Positions 1-7,310 of a DNA stretch of 32,563 nucleotides are shown piece by piece; the stretch's first letter is position 1; every line of letters starts with the position of its first letter. Origin of the DNA: Clostridiales bacterium (GTDB lineage Bacteria; Bacillota; Clostridia; Oscillospirales; Oscillospiraceae); contig DYCR01000025.1 of the NCBI GenBank assembly GCA_019418025.1, positions 1-32,563 of the forward strand, written 5' to 3'. Both the position numbers and the translations under genes were made by a program. Below the pieces are notes generated by a model that saw nothing but the letters and a program-made list of their open reading frames with translations, was not told where the DNA came from and made no database searches.

Positions 1-2
1 CC

Positions 3-392
3 TTCCTGCTGCGCTGCCTGCTGGAGGCAAAGGATGCGGCATGGAACGGGGCGTGGAAAACCTTTCGGGAAATGCCTTGGGGTGAGCTTTACATCACCCC
101 CTATACCGGACGGGTGCTGACCCGGGCGGCCTTTACCTTCGGCACCAGAGTGGCGGCTTTTCGGGCTGCGGCAGAAAAGCTGGGGGCTGTCCCCCTGAAC
201 CACGGTGACGCAGGATATCAGTTTGAGTTTTTCGGCAATTATCGGATGCAGATCATGGTTTGGGAGGGGGACGAGGAGTTCCCGCCCAATGCGCAGGTGC
301 TTTACACCGATAACTTTGCAGAAGGCTTTGCTGCCGAGGATCGGGTGGTTGCAGGCGATATCCTGATCGGTCACATCAAAAGTGCCATGTGA
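3..392 (+). CDS. DUF3786 family protein, 3' part (5' end outside window)
   Basis: The reading frame is open from base 3, so the gene begins upstream of the window; the first in-frame ATG at 72 is internal. The last ~129 residues are visible. They carry the blocks I associate with DUF3786: a WKTFREMPWGELY segment, an H-G-D-A-G-Y segment and the strongly conserved VWEGDEEFPPNAQVLYTDN stretch, ending in a helix that starts AAEDRVVAGDIL. DUF3786 proteins are cytoplasmic, of unknown function, and common in anaerobic Clostridia and Deltaproteobacteria. No terminator is obvious after the stop. The next gene has its own promoter, so co-transcription is not required. Confidence 0.8.
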   Translation, partial: FLLRCLLEAKDAAWNGAWKTFREMPWGELYITPYTGRVLTRAAFTFGTRVAAFRAAAEKLGAVPLNHGDAGYQFEFFGNYRMQIMVWEGDEEFPPNAQVLYTDNFAEGFAAEDRVVAGDILIGHIKSAM

Positions 393-467
393 TCTGTGAA
401 AGGATCAGCACGATAGACCCAAACGGTATATTTTCCATTTCGTTCACAATTGGAGCCGGTAATGCGG

Positions 468-496
468 TTGACGGCACTGGAAGAAATTGATATAGT
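468..496 (+). promoter_or_regulatory. sigma-A-type promoter for degV
   Basis: TTGACG (468-473), a 17-bp spacer and TATAGT (491-496) stand 45 bp before the degV start codon. A GGGAGA-type ribosome binding site lies about 10 bases before the ATG at 542. Confidence 0.6.
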
Positions 497-541
497 ATGG
501 TAAGAATGATCTGACACATACTGTGATGGGAGATATAGACC

Positions 542-1372
542 ATGGAATATAAAATTGTAATGGATTCAGCCGGAGATCTCAAAGCTCTGGATGGGATAGC
601 CTTTGAATGTGTACCTTTGAAAATTCTGGCAGGTACGGCAGAATATGTAGACGACCGGAATCTGGATGTTGAAGATATGGTGAAGAGCCTGCGGCATTTT
701 CACGGAAGATCCAGTACGGCCTGCCCCGGCGTGGGGGAGTATCTGGAGGCCTTCGGCGATGCGGAGAATGTATTCTGCATCACCATCACCAGTGCCCTTT
801 CCGGCAGCTATAATGCGGCAAAGATCGCCGCAGCCACCTATGAGGAGGAGCATCCCGACCGCCACGTCCATGTGGTGGATTCCCTGTCGGCCGGACCTGA
901 GATGCGGCTGCTGGCACTGAAGATCCGAGATCTGATCCAAGAGGGAAAAAACTTCACAGAGATTGCAGAACTTGTGGAAAACTATAAGAAAACGACCCAC
1001 ACGCTGTTTACCTTGGAGTCCATCCACAATCTGGCCAACAACGGAAGAGTCAACGGGGCGGTGGCAAAGATCGTCGGTGTCTTGGGCATCCGTCTGGTGG
1101 GCAAGGGCAGCGAGGAAGGCAAGCTGGAGCTGATGGACAAGACCAGAGGCGAACGCCGGGCCTTGGCCGATATCATTAAGCACATGCGTGAGATGAACTA
1201 TCATGGCGGCAAGGTCCTGATTGACCATGTGGACAACGAAGCCGGCGCGGAAAAGCTGAAGGGGCTGATCTGCGAGGAATTTGCCCATGCAGAGGTCCAA
1301 ATCGGCACCTGTGCAGGCATTTGCAGCTTTTATGCAGAGCATGGCGGCATGATCTTGGGCTTTGAATGCTGA
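542..1372 (+). CDS. DegV family fatty-acid-binding protein
   Basis: A 276-aa protein of full family length. It has the DegV hallmarks: an N-terminal VMDSAGDL segment, the S-T-A-C-P-G-V-G-E-Y-L-E lipid-headgroup loop (DegV consensus T-[ST]-x-P), a CITITSALSGSYNAA block, the HVVDSLSAGPEMRLL block and a SIHNLANNGRVNGA segment. Family members bind a fatty acid; in Firmicutes the related FakB proteins present the fatty acid to the kinase FakA for phosphorylation. No fakA is in the window, so partnership with a kinase elsewhere is an inference. The gene has its own promoter and is followed by a strong terminator, so it appears monocistronic. Confidence 0.9.
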   Translation: MEYKIVMDSAGDLKALDGIAFECVPLKILAGTAEYVDDRNLDVEDMVKSLRHFHGRSSTACPGVGEYLEAFGDAENVFCITITSALSGSYNAAKIAAATYEEEHPDRHVHVVDSLSAGPEMRLLALKIRDLIQEGKNFTEIAELVENYKKTTHTLFTLESIHNLANNGRVNGAVAKIVGVLGIRLVGKGSEEGKLELMDKTRGERRALADIIKHMREMNYHGGKVLIDHVDNEAGAEKLKGLICEEFAHAEVQIGTCAGICSFYAEHGGMILGFEC

Positions 1373-1388
1373 CAACAGAACATCAACA

Positions 1389-1424
1389 CCCCCTGCGGCA
1401 GGTTACAGCGCCGCAGGGGGCTTT
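1389..1424 (+). terminator. Rho-independent terminator after degV
   Basis: An 11-bp perfect stem (CCCCCTGCGGC at 1389-1399 with GCCGCAGGGGG at 1410-1420) with a 10-nt loop, followed by CTTTT. Confidence 0.85.
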
Positions 1425-1440
1425 TGCTGCGGGGCAAGGA

Positions 1441-1469
1441 TTGCTTGCAAGGCGGATATGTGGTACGAT
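1441..1469 (+). promoter_or_regulatory. promoter for the radical SAM gene
   Basis: TTGCTT (1441-1446), a 17-bp spacer and TACGAT (1464-1469), with a TG dinucleotide one base before the -10 (extended -10). An AGGGG ribosome binding site at 1486-1490 precedes the ATG at 1497 by 6 bases. Confidence 0.5.
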
Positions 1470-1496
1470 AAGGAAAAATATTGTTAGGGGATTCAT

Positions 1497-2324
1497 ATGT
1501 ATTCTAAGGTTTATGTGGAAATTACAAACCAGTGCAATTGCAGCTGCTCCTTCTGCCCGGGCACGACCAGAGCGCCGGGGATGATGTCACTGGAGGATTT
1601 CACCCTTGTGGCCCGAAAGCTTCAGGGTGTGACGAAATATCTGTACTATCATCTGATGGGGGAGCCGCTGACCCATCCGGCGCTGCCGGAAATGCTGAAA
1701 AGAGCCGGCGAAATGGGGTTTCGTTCCATCATCACCACCAACGGCACCCTGCTTCCGACCCGGGGGCAGGCCCTTGTGGACAGAGGGGTCCACAAGGTCA
1801 ATATTTCTGTCCACAGCTTTGAGCAGGGGACTGTGGAAAAATATCTGGAATACATACAAGGGTGTATGGAGTTTGCAGACCGCGCGTCTGCTGCCGGAAC
1901 CATCGTGGTGTTCAGACTTTGGAATGAGGGATATGACGAGGGTCGGAACATCAGCACACTGGATCTGATGCACCGATATTTCCCCGGAGCGTGGCAGGAG
2001 GGGGCAAGGGGCATCAAGATCCGGGATCGGGTGTTTCTTGAGTATGGTCAGCGGTTTTCTTGGCCGGATCTTGAGGCGGAGGATCAGGGAGAAAACGTGT
2101 TCTGCTACGGTCTGAGGGACCATTTTTCCGTGCTGTGCGACGGAAGCGTAGTGCCGTGCTGTCTGGATCACAATGGGGACATTCCCCTTGGAAATCTGTT
2201 CCGTCAGGAGATCGGGGAGATTTTGTCCAATCCTCTGGTGAAGGAAATGGTGGATGGTTTTTCCTGCCGCAGAGCGACTCAGGAGCTGTGCCGCAGGTGC
2301 GGATACGCAAGAAGATTCGGATGA
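1497..2324 (+). CDS. radical SAM/SPASM domain protein
   Basis: A 275-aa protein. The N-terminal CxxxCxxC cluster (Cys13, Cys17, Cys20) is the radical SAM [4Fe-4S] site, and the GEPLTHP segment that follows resembles the SAM-binding GGE region. The C-terminal part has a SPASM-like set of cysteines (203, 214, 221, 222, 257, 265, 268) around VLCDGSVVPCCLDH and LCRRCGY, where auxiliary iron-sulfur clusters would sit. Relatives include peptide-modifying enzymes (anSME, PqqE-type) and many of unknown substrate. No RiPP precursor, sulfatase or transporter is adjacent, so the substrate cannot be guessed. The gene is flanked by degV and a Spo0A-like regulator, each with its own promoter. Confidence 0.88.
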   Translation: MYSKVYVEITNQCNCSCSFCPGTTRAPGMMSLEDFTLVARKLQGVTKYLYYHLMGEPLTHPALPEMLKRAGEMGFRSIITTNGTLLPTRGQALVDRGVHKVNISVHSFEQGTVEKYLEYIQGCMEFADRASAAGTIVVFRLWNEGYDEGRNISTLDLMHRYFPGAWQEGARGIKIRDRVFLEYGQRFSWPDLEAEDQGENVFCYGLRDHFSVLCDGSVVPCCLDHNGDIPLGNLFRQEIGEILSNPLVKEMVDGFSCRRATQELCRRCGYARRFG

Positions 2325-2341
2325 ACCCACCGGAGTCAGAT

Positions 2342-2358
2342 TGTCGAGGAAAGTCGAA
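2342..2358 (+). promoter_or_regulatory. two tandem 0A-box-like sites
   Basis: TGTCGAG (2342-2348) and AGTCGAA (2352-2358) each match the Spo0A box consensus TGTCGAA at 6 of 7 positions. They lie in the same orientation exactly 10 bp apart, 20 bp upstream of a -35 hexamer. This would fit activation or autoregulation by Spo0A or by the Spo0A-like product of the next gene; binding is inferred. Confidence 0.45.
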
Positions 2359-2377
2359 AAGTATCTCGGTAAAAATA

Positions 2378-2406
2378 TTGAATTTTTATAAAAAATTTGT
2401 TATTAT
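2378..2406 (+). promoter_or_regulatory. promoter for the Spo0A-like gene
   Basis: TTGAAT (2378-2383), a 17-bp A/T-rich spacer and TATTAT (2401-2406). The predicted start leaves a short leader before the GAGAGGG ribosome binding site at 2431-2437. Confidence 0.5.
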
Positions 2407-2445
2407 TTTATCAGAATCTGACAATAAGATGAGAGGGTGGGAATT

Positions 2446-3180
2446 ATGAATCATGTTTTGGTTGCAGACGCCTCGGAGGACTCTCGACTTAGTCTGACAG
2501 AGCAGCTGCGACAATCGTACCACGTCGATTGGTGCGACAACGGTGAAGATGTACTGGAGGTCCTGCGGACGCTGCACCCACAGGTGCTGATCCTTGATCT
2601 GATGCTGCCGGGCATCGACGGACTGGGCGTGCTTCAGGCGGCTGCGGAGGAGGGCATTCGCCCGATCACCATTGTGACCAGCCGCTTTTACAGCGATTAT
2701 CTGATCAATGCGCTCAGCCATTATCAGGTGGAGTATGCGCTGATGAAGCCCTGCTGCGATTCTGTGATCGTACAGCGTGTGGGTGAGCTGCTTGCGCAGA
2801 ATCAGCCCCAGTATCTGACATACCCCACGGCAGAATCCGTCGTGACCACAAAAATGTACGACTTGGGCATCCCCACGAATCTGGCAGGCTTTGAGCAGGC
2901 CCGTCTGGGGATCACCATGCTGGCCCAAAACCCCGGTCAGTCGGTGACTAAGGTGCTGTATCCGGCCATTGCGGCGATGAGCAGTCAGCGGACCAGTGCA
3001 GGCTCGGTGGAGCGGAATATCCGCACGGCCATCAACACCGCTTGGCTTCGGCATGACCCACAGGTGTGGGGAGCGTATTTCCCGAAATCCTCCAACGGAC
3101 AGATCATGAAGCCCACCAATACCCAGTTTTTGACCCGACTGGCCGATGCGGTCACACAGCAGATGCAAAGACGGGCCTGA
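2446..3180 (+). CDS. Spo0A-like response regulator (divergent paralogue)
   Basis: A 244-aa protein. I start it at ATG 2446 because GAGAGGG lies 8 bases upstream; an in-frame GTG at 2437 would overlap that site. Residues 1-115 form a receiver domain with the phospho-Asp in LILDLMLPGIDGL, the switch Thr in TIVTSRF and the Lys in LMKPC. The acidic pocket reads VADASED where Spo0A has ADD, so one of the two usual metal-binding acids is replaced by Ala. The C-terminal ~110 residues match the Spo0A DNA-binding domain: SVTKVLYPAIAAM, the recognition helix SVERNIRTAINTAW (B. subtilis RVERAIRHAIEVAW) and KPTNTQFLTRLAD. The helix keeps the E-R and R contacts but has Thr in place of His. It is either this lineage's Spo0A or, as I think more likely, an accessory paralogue. 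Confidence 0.8.
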   Translation: MNHVLVADASEDSRLSLTEQLRQSYHVDWCDNGEDVLEVLRTLHPQVLILDLMLPGIDGLGVLQAAAEEGIRPITIVTSRFYSDYLINALSHYQVEYALMKPCCDSVIVQRVGELLAQNQPQYLTYPTAESVVTTKMYDLGIPTNLAGFEQARLGITMLAQNPGQSVTKVLYPAIAAMSSQRTSAGSVERNIRTAINTAWLRHDPQVWGAYFPKSSNGQIMKPTNTQFLTRLADAVTQQMQRRA

Positions 3181-3228
3181 GACAGGACTGAGCCGGTCGG
3201 TGGGGAATATCCCCGAAAATAGAAAATC

Positions 3229-3285
3229 CCCTCAGCAGACGGATCGTATCAGAGGCGATCTTCCTGCCGAGGGTTATTTTTTATG
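3229..3285. terminator. bidirectional terminator between convergent genes
   Basis: A long interrupted stem: CCCTC-A-GCAG (3229-3238) pairs with CTGC-C-GAGGG (3264-3273), with an inner GATCG/CGATC stem. TTATTTTTTA follows on the plus strand, and an ATTTTCTATTTT run follows in the minus direction. It serves the Spo0A-like gene and overlaps the end of the minus-strand gene at 3281. Confidence 0.65.
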
Positions 3286-3790
3286 ATGGACGCTTGTCCT
3301 TGATGGTGGTGAGGACGGCACCGAAGAAGCGGTGCTTCCGCAAAAAGGCATCCAAGCTGTCCCCGTAGTAATCGGGGCCGGTGCTGTTGCGGAAGGTGTT
3401 GTAGCCCACGTAGCCCCTTTCGGTGTGATGGACGGTGACAAAATGGGCCCCTGCCCGCAGCCCCTGCCGCCAATAGTAAAACAGGATGCAGACATCGGAA
3501 TCCTTCACGGCCTGATCAAAGCGCTTTCGGTTTTTTATCATCCTCACGGGAAATCCCCACTGACGGAAGCACAGGGCCGGGCCCCAGAGACTGGTGCCTA
3601 CGGTGCCGTGGATCAGGGGCAGCTGACGCTCGTAGTAGCGGATCAGCTGCTCCGGCTGCGCATGATAGCCCATCAGGTGCAGGGCGTTGTAGGTGGCGAT
3701 CCACCCGCATCCGGTGGCGGAGCTGCTCCGAAAGCCGTAGCGCCACTGCTCCTTGGCAATGGCGTGCTGATTGTAGATCAGTTCTCGCAT
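3281..3790 (-). CDS. papain/C39-like cysteine peptidase-like protein
   Basis: A 169-aa protein starting at the ATG whose complement is 3788-3790, with a GGAG-type site upstream; a longer in-frame extension to 3943 lies inside the upstream gene. The layout is that of a small papain-fold enzyme: ATGCGWIATYNALHLMG with a helix-capping Cys28, then AHFVTVHH with His116 and a following VGYNT with Asn131, a plausible Cys-His-Asn triad. There is no signal peptide and no membrane segment, so it is probably cytoplasmic. Its start overlaps the end of the C_GCAxxG_C_C gene by 13 bp, so translation is probably coupled. I do not recognise a named family; a peptidase, transglutaminase-like or BtrH-like acyltransferase role are all possible. 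Confidence 0.6.
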   Translation of the reverse strand: MRELIYNQHAIAKEQWRYGFRSSSATGCGWIATYNALHLMGYHAQPEQLIRYYERQLPLIHGTVGTSLWGPALCFRQWGFPVRMIKNRKRFDQAVKDSDVCILFYYWRQGLRAGAHFVTVHHTERGYVGYNTFRNSTGPDYYGDSLDAFLRKHRFFGAVLTTIKDKRPS

Positions 3791-4245
3791 GGGACGTTCT
3801 CCAGAGGGTGTGCCTCGATGTAGGCATCCAGTAACTCGCCGGCTAAGTGGACGTATCCGGCACAGGGACGCTCCTGATAGTATTTCTGGGTGCGGGGACT
3901 GGGTGTGGGATCTGTGGAGGGGTTCTCCAGAAGCTCCCTGCATACGATGCTGCCGAATTGGGCACGGAATTGCTGGGCCAGCTCCTGTACCCGGGCATAG
4001 TGTGCCTGTTTTGTCTGATCGTCGTGCATGCTGTCATAGCCGTAAAGCAGCCCCAGTACCGCAGCCATGCCACTGACAGCACCGCAGATCTCCCGCATGC
4101 GCCCCACGCCGCCGCCAAAGGATGACGAGAGCCGGGCGGCAAGCTTCGGCTCCAAGCCGGTTACGTCGCAGAATGCAACCACCACAGCCTGAGCGCAGTT
4201 ATACCCCTGTAAAAATAGTTCAGCAGCCTGAACACCGTGATCCAT
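3778..4245 (-). CDS. C_GCAxxG_C_C family protein
   Basis: A 155-aa protein. The start at 4245 is chosen because AGGAGG sits 7 bases upstream on the minus strand. The family signature is visible: GYNCAQAVVVAFCD, then SSFGGGVGRMREICGAVSGMAAVLG and a later VCRELL segment, giving the scattered conserved cysteines that name the family. Members are probably redox or metal-binding proteins and are frequent in anaerobes; the biochemical function is unknown to me. It is the first gene of a two-gene operon with the cysteine-peptidase-like gene. Its promoter interlocks with that of the divergent methyltransferase gene. Confidence 0.85.
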   Translation of the reverse strand: MDHGVQAAELFLQGYNCAQAVVVAFCDVTGLEPKLAARLSSSFGGGVGRMREICGAVSGMAAVLGLLYGYDSMHDDQTKQAHYARVQELAQQFRAQFGSIVCRELLENPSTDPTPSPRTQKYYQERPCAGYVHLAGELLDAYIEAHPLENVPCEN

Positions 4246-4274
4246 GTCATTTCCTCCTAATCTGTGTTTGCTAT

Positions 4275-4303
4275 ATTCTACCATGGCTGAAGATTCTTGA
4301 CAA
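4275..4303 (-). promoter_or_regulatory. promoter for the minus-strand pair, sharing its -35 with the opposite promoter
   Basis: On the minus strand TTGTCA (complement of 4298-4303), a 17-bp spacer and TAGAAT (complement of 4275-4280). Its -35 overlaps the plus-strand -35 at 4297-4302 by five bases. Confidence 0.6.
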
Positions 4304-4325
4304 CCCCAGTCGATACCCCTATAAT
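4297..4325 (+). promoter_or_regulatory. consensus sigma-A promoter for the rRNA methyltransferase
   Basis: A perfect TTGACA (4297-4302), a 17-bp spacer and a perfect TATAAT (4320-4325). AAGGAG follows at 4345-4350, with ATG at 4358. Confidence 0.85.
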
Positions 4326-4357
4326 GATAAAACAATCTTGAGAAAAGGAGCATTTTT

Positions 4358-5683
4358 ATGCTGCCAGAGGCTTTTTTGCTGCGCATGGAGCAGCAGCTGA
4401 AAGAGGAATATCCTGATTATCTTGCCAGTCTGGAGCGCCCGAGGGCCGTGGCGCTTCGCTTTAATCCTTTGAAAACCAATCAGCTCCCTGAGCTGCCCTT
4501 TGTGAAAGAGCCGGTCCCTTGGGCCGACTTCGGATACTATTACGATCCGGATGCAAGGCCGGGCCTGCACCCGTGGCACGAGGCCGGGGTGTATTATTTG
4601 CAGGAGGCCAGTGCCATGGCACCTGTGACTCTGCTTGACCCGCAGCCGGGGGAGATCGTGTGCGACCTGTGTGCAGCGCCCGGAGGAAAAACCACCCAGA
4701 TCGCCGGAAAGATGCAGGGGCAGGGGCTGCTGGTCTGCAATGAGATCAATCCCAAGCGGGCAAAGATCCTGTCCCGGAACATCGAGCGGATGGGGGTAGC
4801 GAATGCACTGGTGCTGAACCACCATCCGTCGGAGCTGGAGCGTTTTTTTGAAGGGGCATTTGACCGGGTCTTGGTGGACGCCCCCTGCTCTGGGGAGGGA
4901 ATGTTCCGCAAGGAGGAGGCGGCCGTCACCGACTGGAGCGTGGAGACGGTGCAGATGTGCGCCCGCAGGCAGCAGGAGATCCTTTCCACTGCGGCCAAGC
5001 TCCTCAGACCCGGCGGACGATTGGTTTATTCCACCTGTACCTTCGCGCCGGACGAGGACGAGGGGGCGGTGTCTGAATTTTTGAAGCGGCATCCTGATTT
5101 CTCCGTGGAGGCGGTGGATGCGCCGAGTCTGTCTGCCGGACGGCCGGATCTGGTGGAGGACCCGGCTCCGGGACTGGAGCATACCTTCCGGCTTTGGCCC
5201 CACCATCAGCGTGGAGAGGGGCATTATGCTGCGGTTTTGCGGAAGTCCGGAGAGGCCGAGCCTGCACCGGAGCCGTCCAAGCCGGAAAAGCTGCCGAAGG
5301 AATGGGAAGCTTTTGCAAAAGAAATGGGGATCTATCTGCCTGAGGGAAAGCCCATCTGCTTTGGCAGTGCCCTGTTCTGGGTGCCGGAGACAATGCCTGT
5401 GCTGAAGGGTCTGAAGGTGCTGCGCCCGGGACTAGAGCTGGGGGTGTGCAAAAAAGACCGCTTTGAGCCGGCGCACGCACTGGCACTCTGGCTCGGGACC
5501 TGCGGAAACGTGCAGGACTATGCTGCCGATTCTCCGGAAATCGCGGCATATATGCACGGCGATGTGACGGCTTCGGAGAAAAAGGGATGGTGTCTGGTGA
5601 CAGCCGGCGGCTTTTCCCTCGGATGGGGCAAGGGAGACGGCAGAGTGCTGAAAAACCACTATCCAAAGGGCCTGCGGCGGTAA
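4358..5683 (+). CDS. RsmF-type 16S rRNA (cytosine-C5)-methyltransferase
   Basis: A 441-aa NOL1/NOP2/Sun-family enzyme that would use S-adenosylmethionine to methylate C5 of a cytosine in rRNA. It has the N-terminal RNA-contact part (residues 1-75), the SAM site CAAPGGKTTQIA, and both catalytic cysteine motifs: VDAPCSGEGMF (Pro-Cys) and YSTCTFAPDEDE (Thr-Cys). A C-terminal RsmF-specific RNA-binding region from about residue 300 ends in KNHYPKGLRR. Length and order fit RsmF-like proteins of Firmicutes. It is transcribed alone from a consensus promoter. No terminator is evident before the murA promoter. Confidence 0.9.
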   Translation: MLPEAFLLRMEQQLKEEYPDYLASLERPRAVALRFNPLKTNQLPELPFVKEPVPWADFGYYYDPDARPGLHPWHEAGVYYLQEASAMAPVTLLDPQPGEIVCDLCAAPGGKTTQIAGKMQGQGLLVCNEINPKRAKILSRNIERMGVANALVLNHHPSELERFFEGAFDRVLVDAPCSGEGMFRKEEAAVTDWSVETVQMCARRQQEILSTAAKLLRPGGRLVYSTCTFAPDEDEGAVSEFLKRHPDFSVEAVDAPSLSAGRPDLVEDPAPGLEHTFRLWPHHQRGEGHYAAVLRKSGEAEPAPEPSKPEKLPKEWEAFAKEMGIYLPEGKPICFGSALFWVPETMPVLKGLKVLRPGLELGVCKKDRFEPAHALALWLGTCGNVQDYAADSPEIAAYMHGDVTASEKKGWCLVTAGGFSLGWGKGDGRVLKNHYPKGLRR

Positions 5684-5693
5684 AGATTGGCAC

Positions 5694-5722
5694 TTTACAT
5701 AATCCTATTTTCATGGTATAAT
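5694..5722 (+). promoter_or_regulatory. promoter for murA
   Basis: TTTACA (5694-5699), a 17-bp spacer and TATAAT (5717-5722) with an extended -10 TG at 5714-5715. It starts 11 bp after the stop codon of the methyltransferase gene. Confidence 0.8.
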
Positions 5723-5763
5723 GACGAAAACTATCTCTAATGAACACAGGGAGAGGATCATCC

Positions 5764-7029
5764 TTGGCTAAATATGAAATTGTCGGCGGCAATCCCCTGA
5801 ATGGCAGCATTGTCATCAGCGGTGCAAAGAACGCCGTTGTCGGCATCCTGCCTGCCACGCTGCTAGTGCAGGGAACATGCCGGATCGAAAATGTACCCGA
5901 TATTTCGGACGTCCGCATCCTTCTGGATATCCTGCGCAGCATGAATGCTCAGGTCCGGTGGGTGGAGGACAATGTCGTCGAAATCGACACCACTGGTGTG
6001 GAATATTGCGAGCCTGACCCTACATATGTGAAGAAGATCCGCGCCAGCTACTATCTCATGGGTGCATTGCTGGGCCGCTTTGGCAAGGCGCACGTTGCGC
6101 TGCCCGGCGGCTGTAATTTTGCGTCCCGTCCCATCGATCAGCACGTGAAGGGCTTCCTTGCACTGGGGGCAGATGTGGACGAAACCGATGAGTATGTGGA
6201 GCTGACCGCGGGGCCTGACGGACTTCAGGGCGCACGGATCAGTCTGGATGTGGTCAGCGTGGGCGCGACCATCAATATCATGCTGGCGGCTACGCTGATG
6301 TCCGGGCAGACCATCATCGAAAATGCGGCAAAAGAGCCCCATATCGTGGATCTTGCCAACTTTTTGAACACCATGGGTGCGCGGATCACCGGCGCAGGCA
6401 CCGATACCATCAAGATCCGCGGCGTCAAGTCCCTCAAGGGGGGCAGCTATGCCGTTATCCCGGATCAGATCGAGGCCGGCACGTACATGGCTGCGGTAGT
6501 TGCCACCGGCGGCGACGTTCTGGTTCAGAATGTCATCCCCAAGCATATGGAATGCATCACCACCCGCCTTCGGGAGATGGGTGCTAAAATCACGGAATTT
6601 GACGACGCCATCCGCGTTCAGCGTGAGGGCGGGCTTCGCCGTATCACGGTCAAGACAATGCCCTACCCGGGCTTCCCCACGGACATGCAGGCACAGATCT
6701 GTGTTTGCATGGTACTTGCCAACGGCATCAGCCGGCTGACCGAGAGCGTGTATGAGACTCGGTTCTTTGGCTATTGCTCGGAGCTTGAGCGCATGGGCGC
6801 CAACATCCAGATCAACGGGAAAACTGCGTCCATTACCGGCGGCAGCAAGCTGACCGGAGAGACCGTTTGGGCAAAGGATCTGCGGGCAGGTGCTGCCCTG
6901 ATTATCGCAGGTCTGGCAGCCGAAGGGACCACGTATGTGGAAAATGTACACTATGTCGAGCGCGGCTATGAGCGTCTGATCGAGAAGCTGACGGCTCTTG
7001 GTGCGCAGATTCGCAGAGTGGAGTCATAA
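5764..7029 (+). CDS. murA: UDP-N-acetylglucosamine 1-carboxyvinyltransferase
   Basis: This cytoplasmic enzyme transfers enolpyruvate from PEP to UDP-GlcNAc, the first committed step of peptidoglycan synthesis. I use the TTG at 5764, with GGGAGAGG 7 bases upstream, because homologues begin directly with a short KYEIVGG-like strand; an ATG at 5740 would add eight residues. The 421-aa length is normal. Visible motifs are SGAKNAVVGILPATLL at the N terminus, the active-site loop LPGGCNFASRP with Cys117 (the residue alkylated by fosfomycin, so a sensitive-type enzyme), and the C-terminal RAGAALIIAGLAAEG. It has its own promoter and terminator. Confidence 0.95.
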   Translation: MAKYEIVGGNPLNGSIVISGAKNAVVGILPATLLVQGTCRIENVPDISDVRILLDILRSMNAQVRWVEDNVVEIDTTGVEYCEPDPTYVKKIRASYYLMGALLGRFGKAHVALPGGCNFASRPIDQHVKGFLALGADVDETDEYVELTAGPDGLQGARISLDVVSVGATINIMLAATLMSGQTIIENAAKEPHIVDLANFLNTMGARITGAGTDTIKIRGVKSLKGGSYAVIPDQIEAGTYMAAVVATGGDVLVQNVIPKHMECITTRLREMGAKITEFDDAIRVQREGGLRRITVKTMPYPGFPTDMQAQICVCMVLANGISRLTESVYETRFFGYCSELERMGANIQINGKTASITGGSKLTGETVWAKDLRAGAALIIAGLAAEGTTYVENVHYVERGYERLIEKLTALGAQIRRVES

Positions 7030-7035
7030 ATTTTT

Positions 7036-7066
7036 AGAGGACATCTGTATAGGTGTCCTCTTTTTT
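7036..7066 (+). terminator. Rho-independent terminator after murA
   Basis: An 8-bp stem AGAGGACA (7036-7043) with TGTCCTCT (7054-7061), followed by a run of T. Confidence 0.85.
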
Positions 7067-7118
7067 GCGTCCGTACACAATCTTAATTTTTAGAAATTAT
7101 TAAATGTATAAAATTTTA

Positions 7119-7148
7119 TTGAATTGCTGTCATCAAATATGTTATAAT
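7119..7148 (+). promoter_or_regulatory. promoter for the ydjGHI-like operon
   Basis: TTGAAT (7119-7124), an 18-bp spacer and TATAAT (7143-7148). It predicts a leader of about 150 nt before the ATG at 7311. The leader holds a GACA/TGTC hairpin, a GCCGG/CCGGC hairpin and a possible short reading frame (7184-7324). I see no known riboswitch in it. Confidence 0.5.
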
Positions 7149-7310
7149 CACCAAAATTAGACAGCACGTGTCAGAATGATCAGGTGGTGATAGCGAATAT
7201 CTTAGATCTCAGCCGGCTCCGCGGAAAAGGCACTTCCGGCCCGATCCGAGTGAGAGTTGAACAAAAGATACAGAGAGGAGAGATTGTGCTGCGGCACAAC
7301 GACGAACCAT

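Noticed and set aside
566..1375. A 269-codon minus-strand frame opposite degV
   Set aside because: Complete overlap with a clear DegV gene and no recognisable domain.
3202..3214. GGGG-AATAT-CCCC inverted repeat after the Spo0A-like gene
   Set aside because: Short, and without a T run; the real terminator lies just downstream at 3229-3285.
7155..7310. A riboswitch in the 150-nt leader of the ydjGHI-like operon
   Set aside because: Hairpins exist, but no conserved core of any aptamer class I know could be matched.
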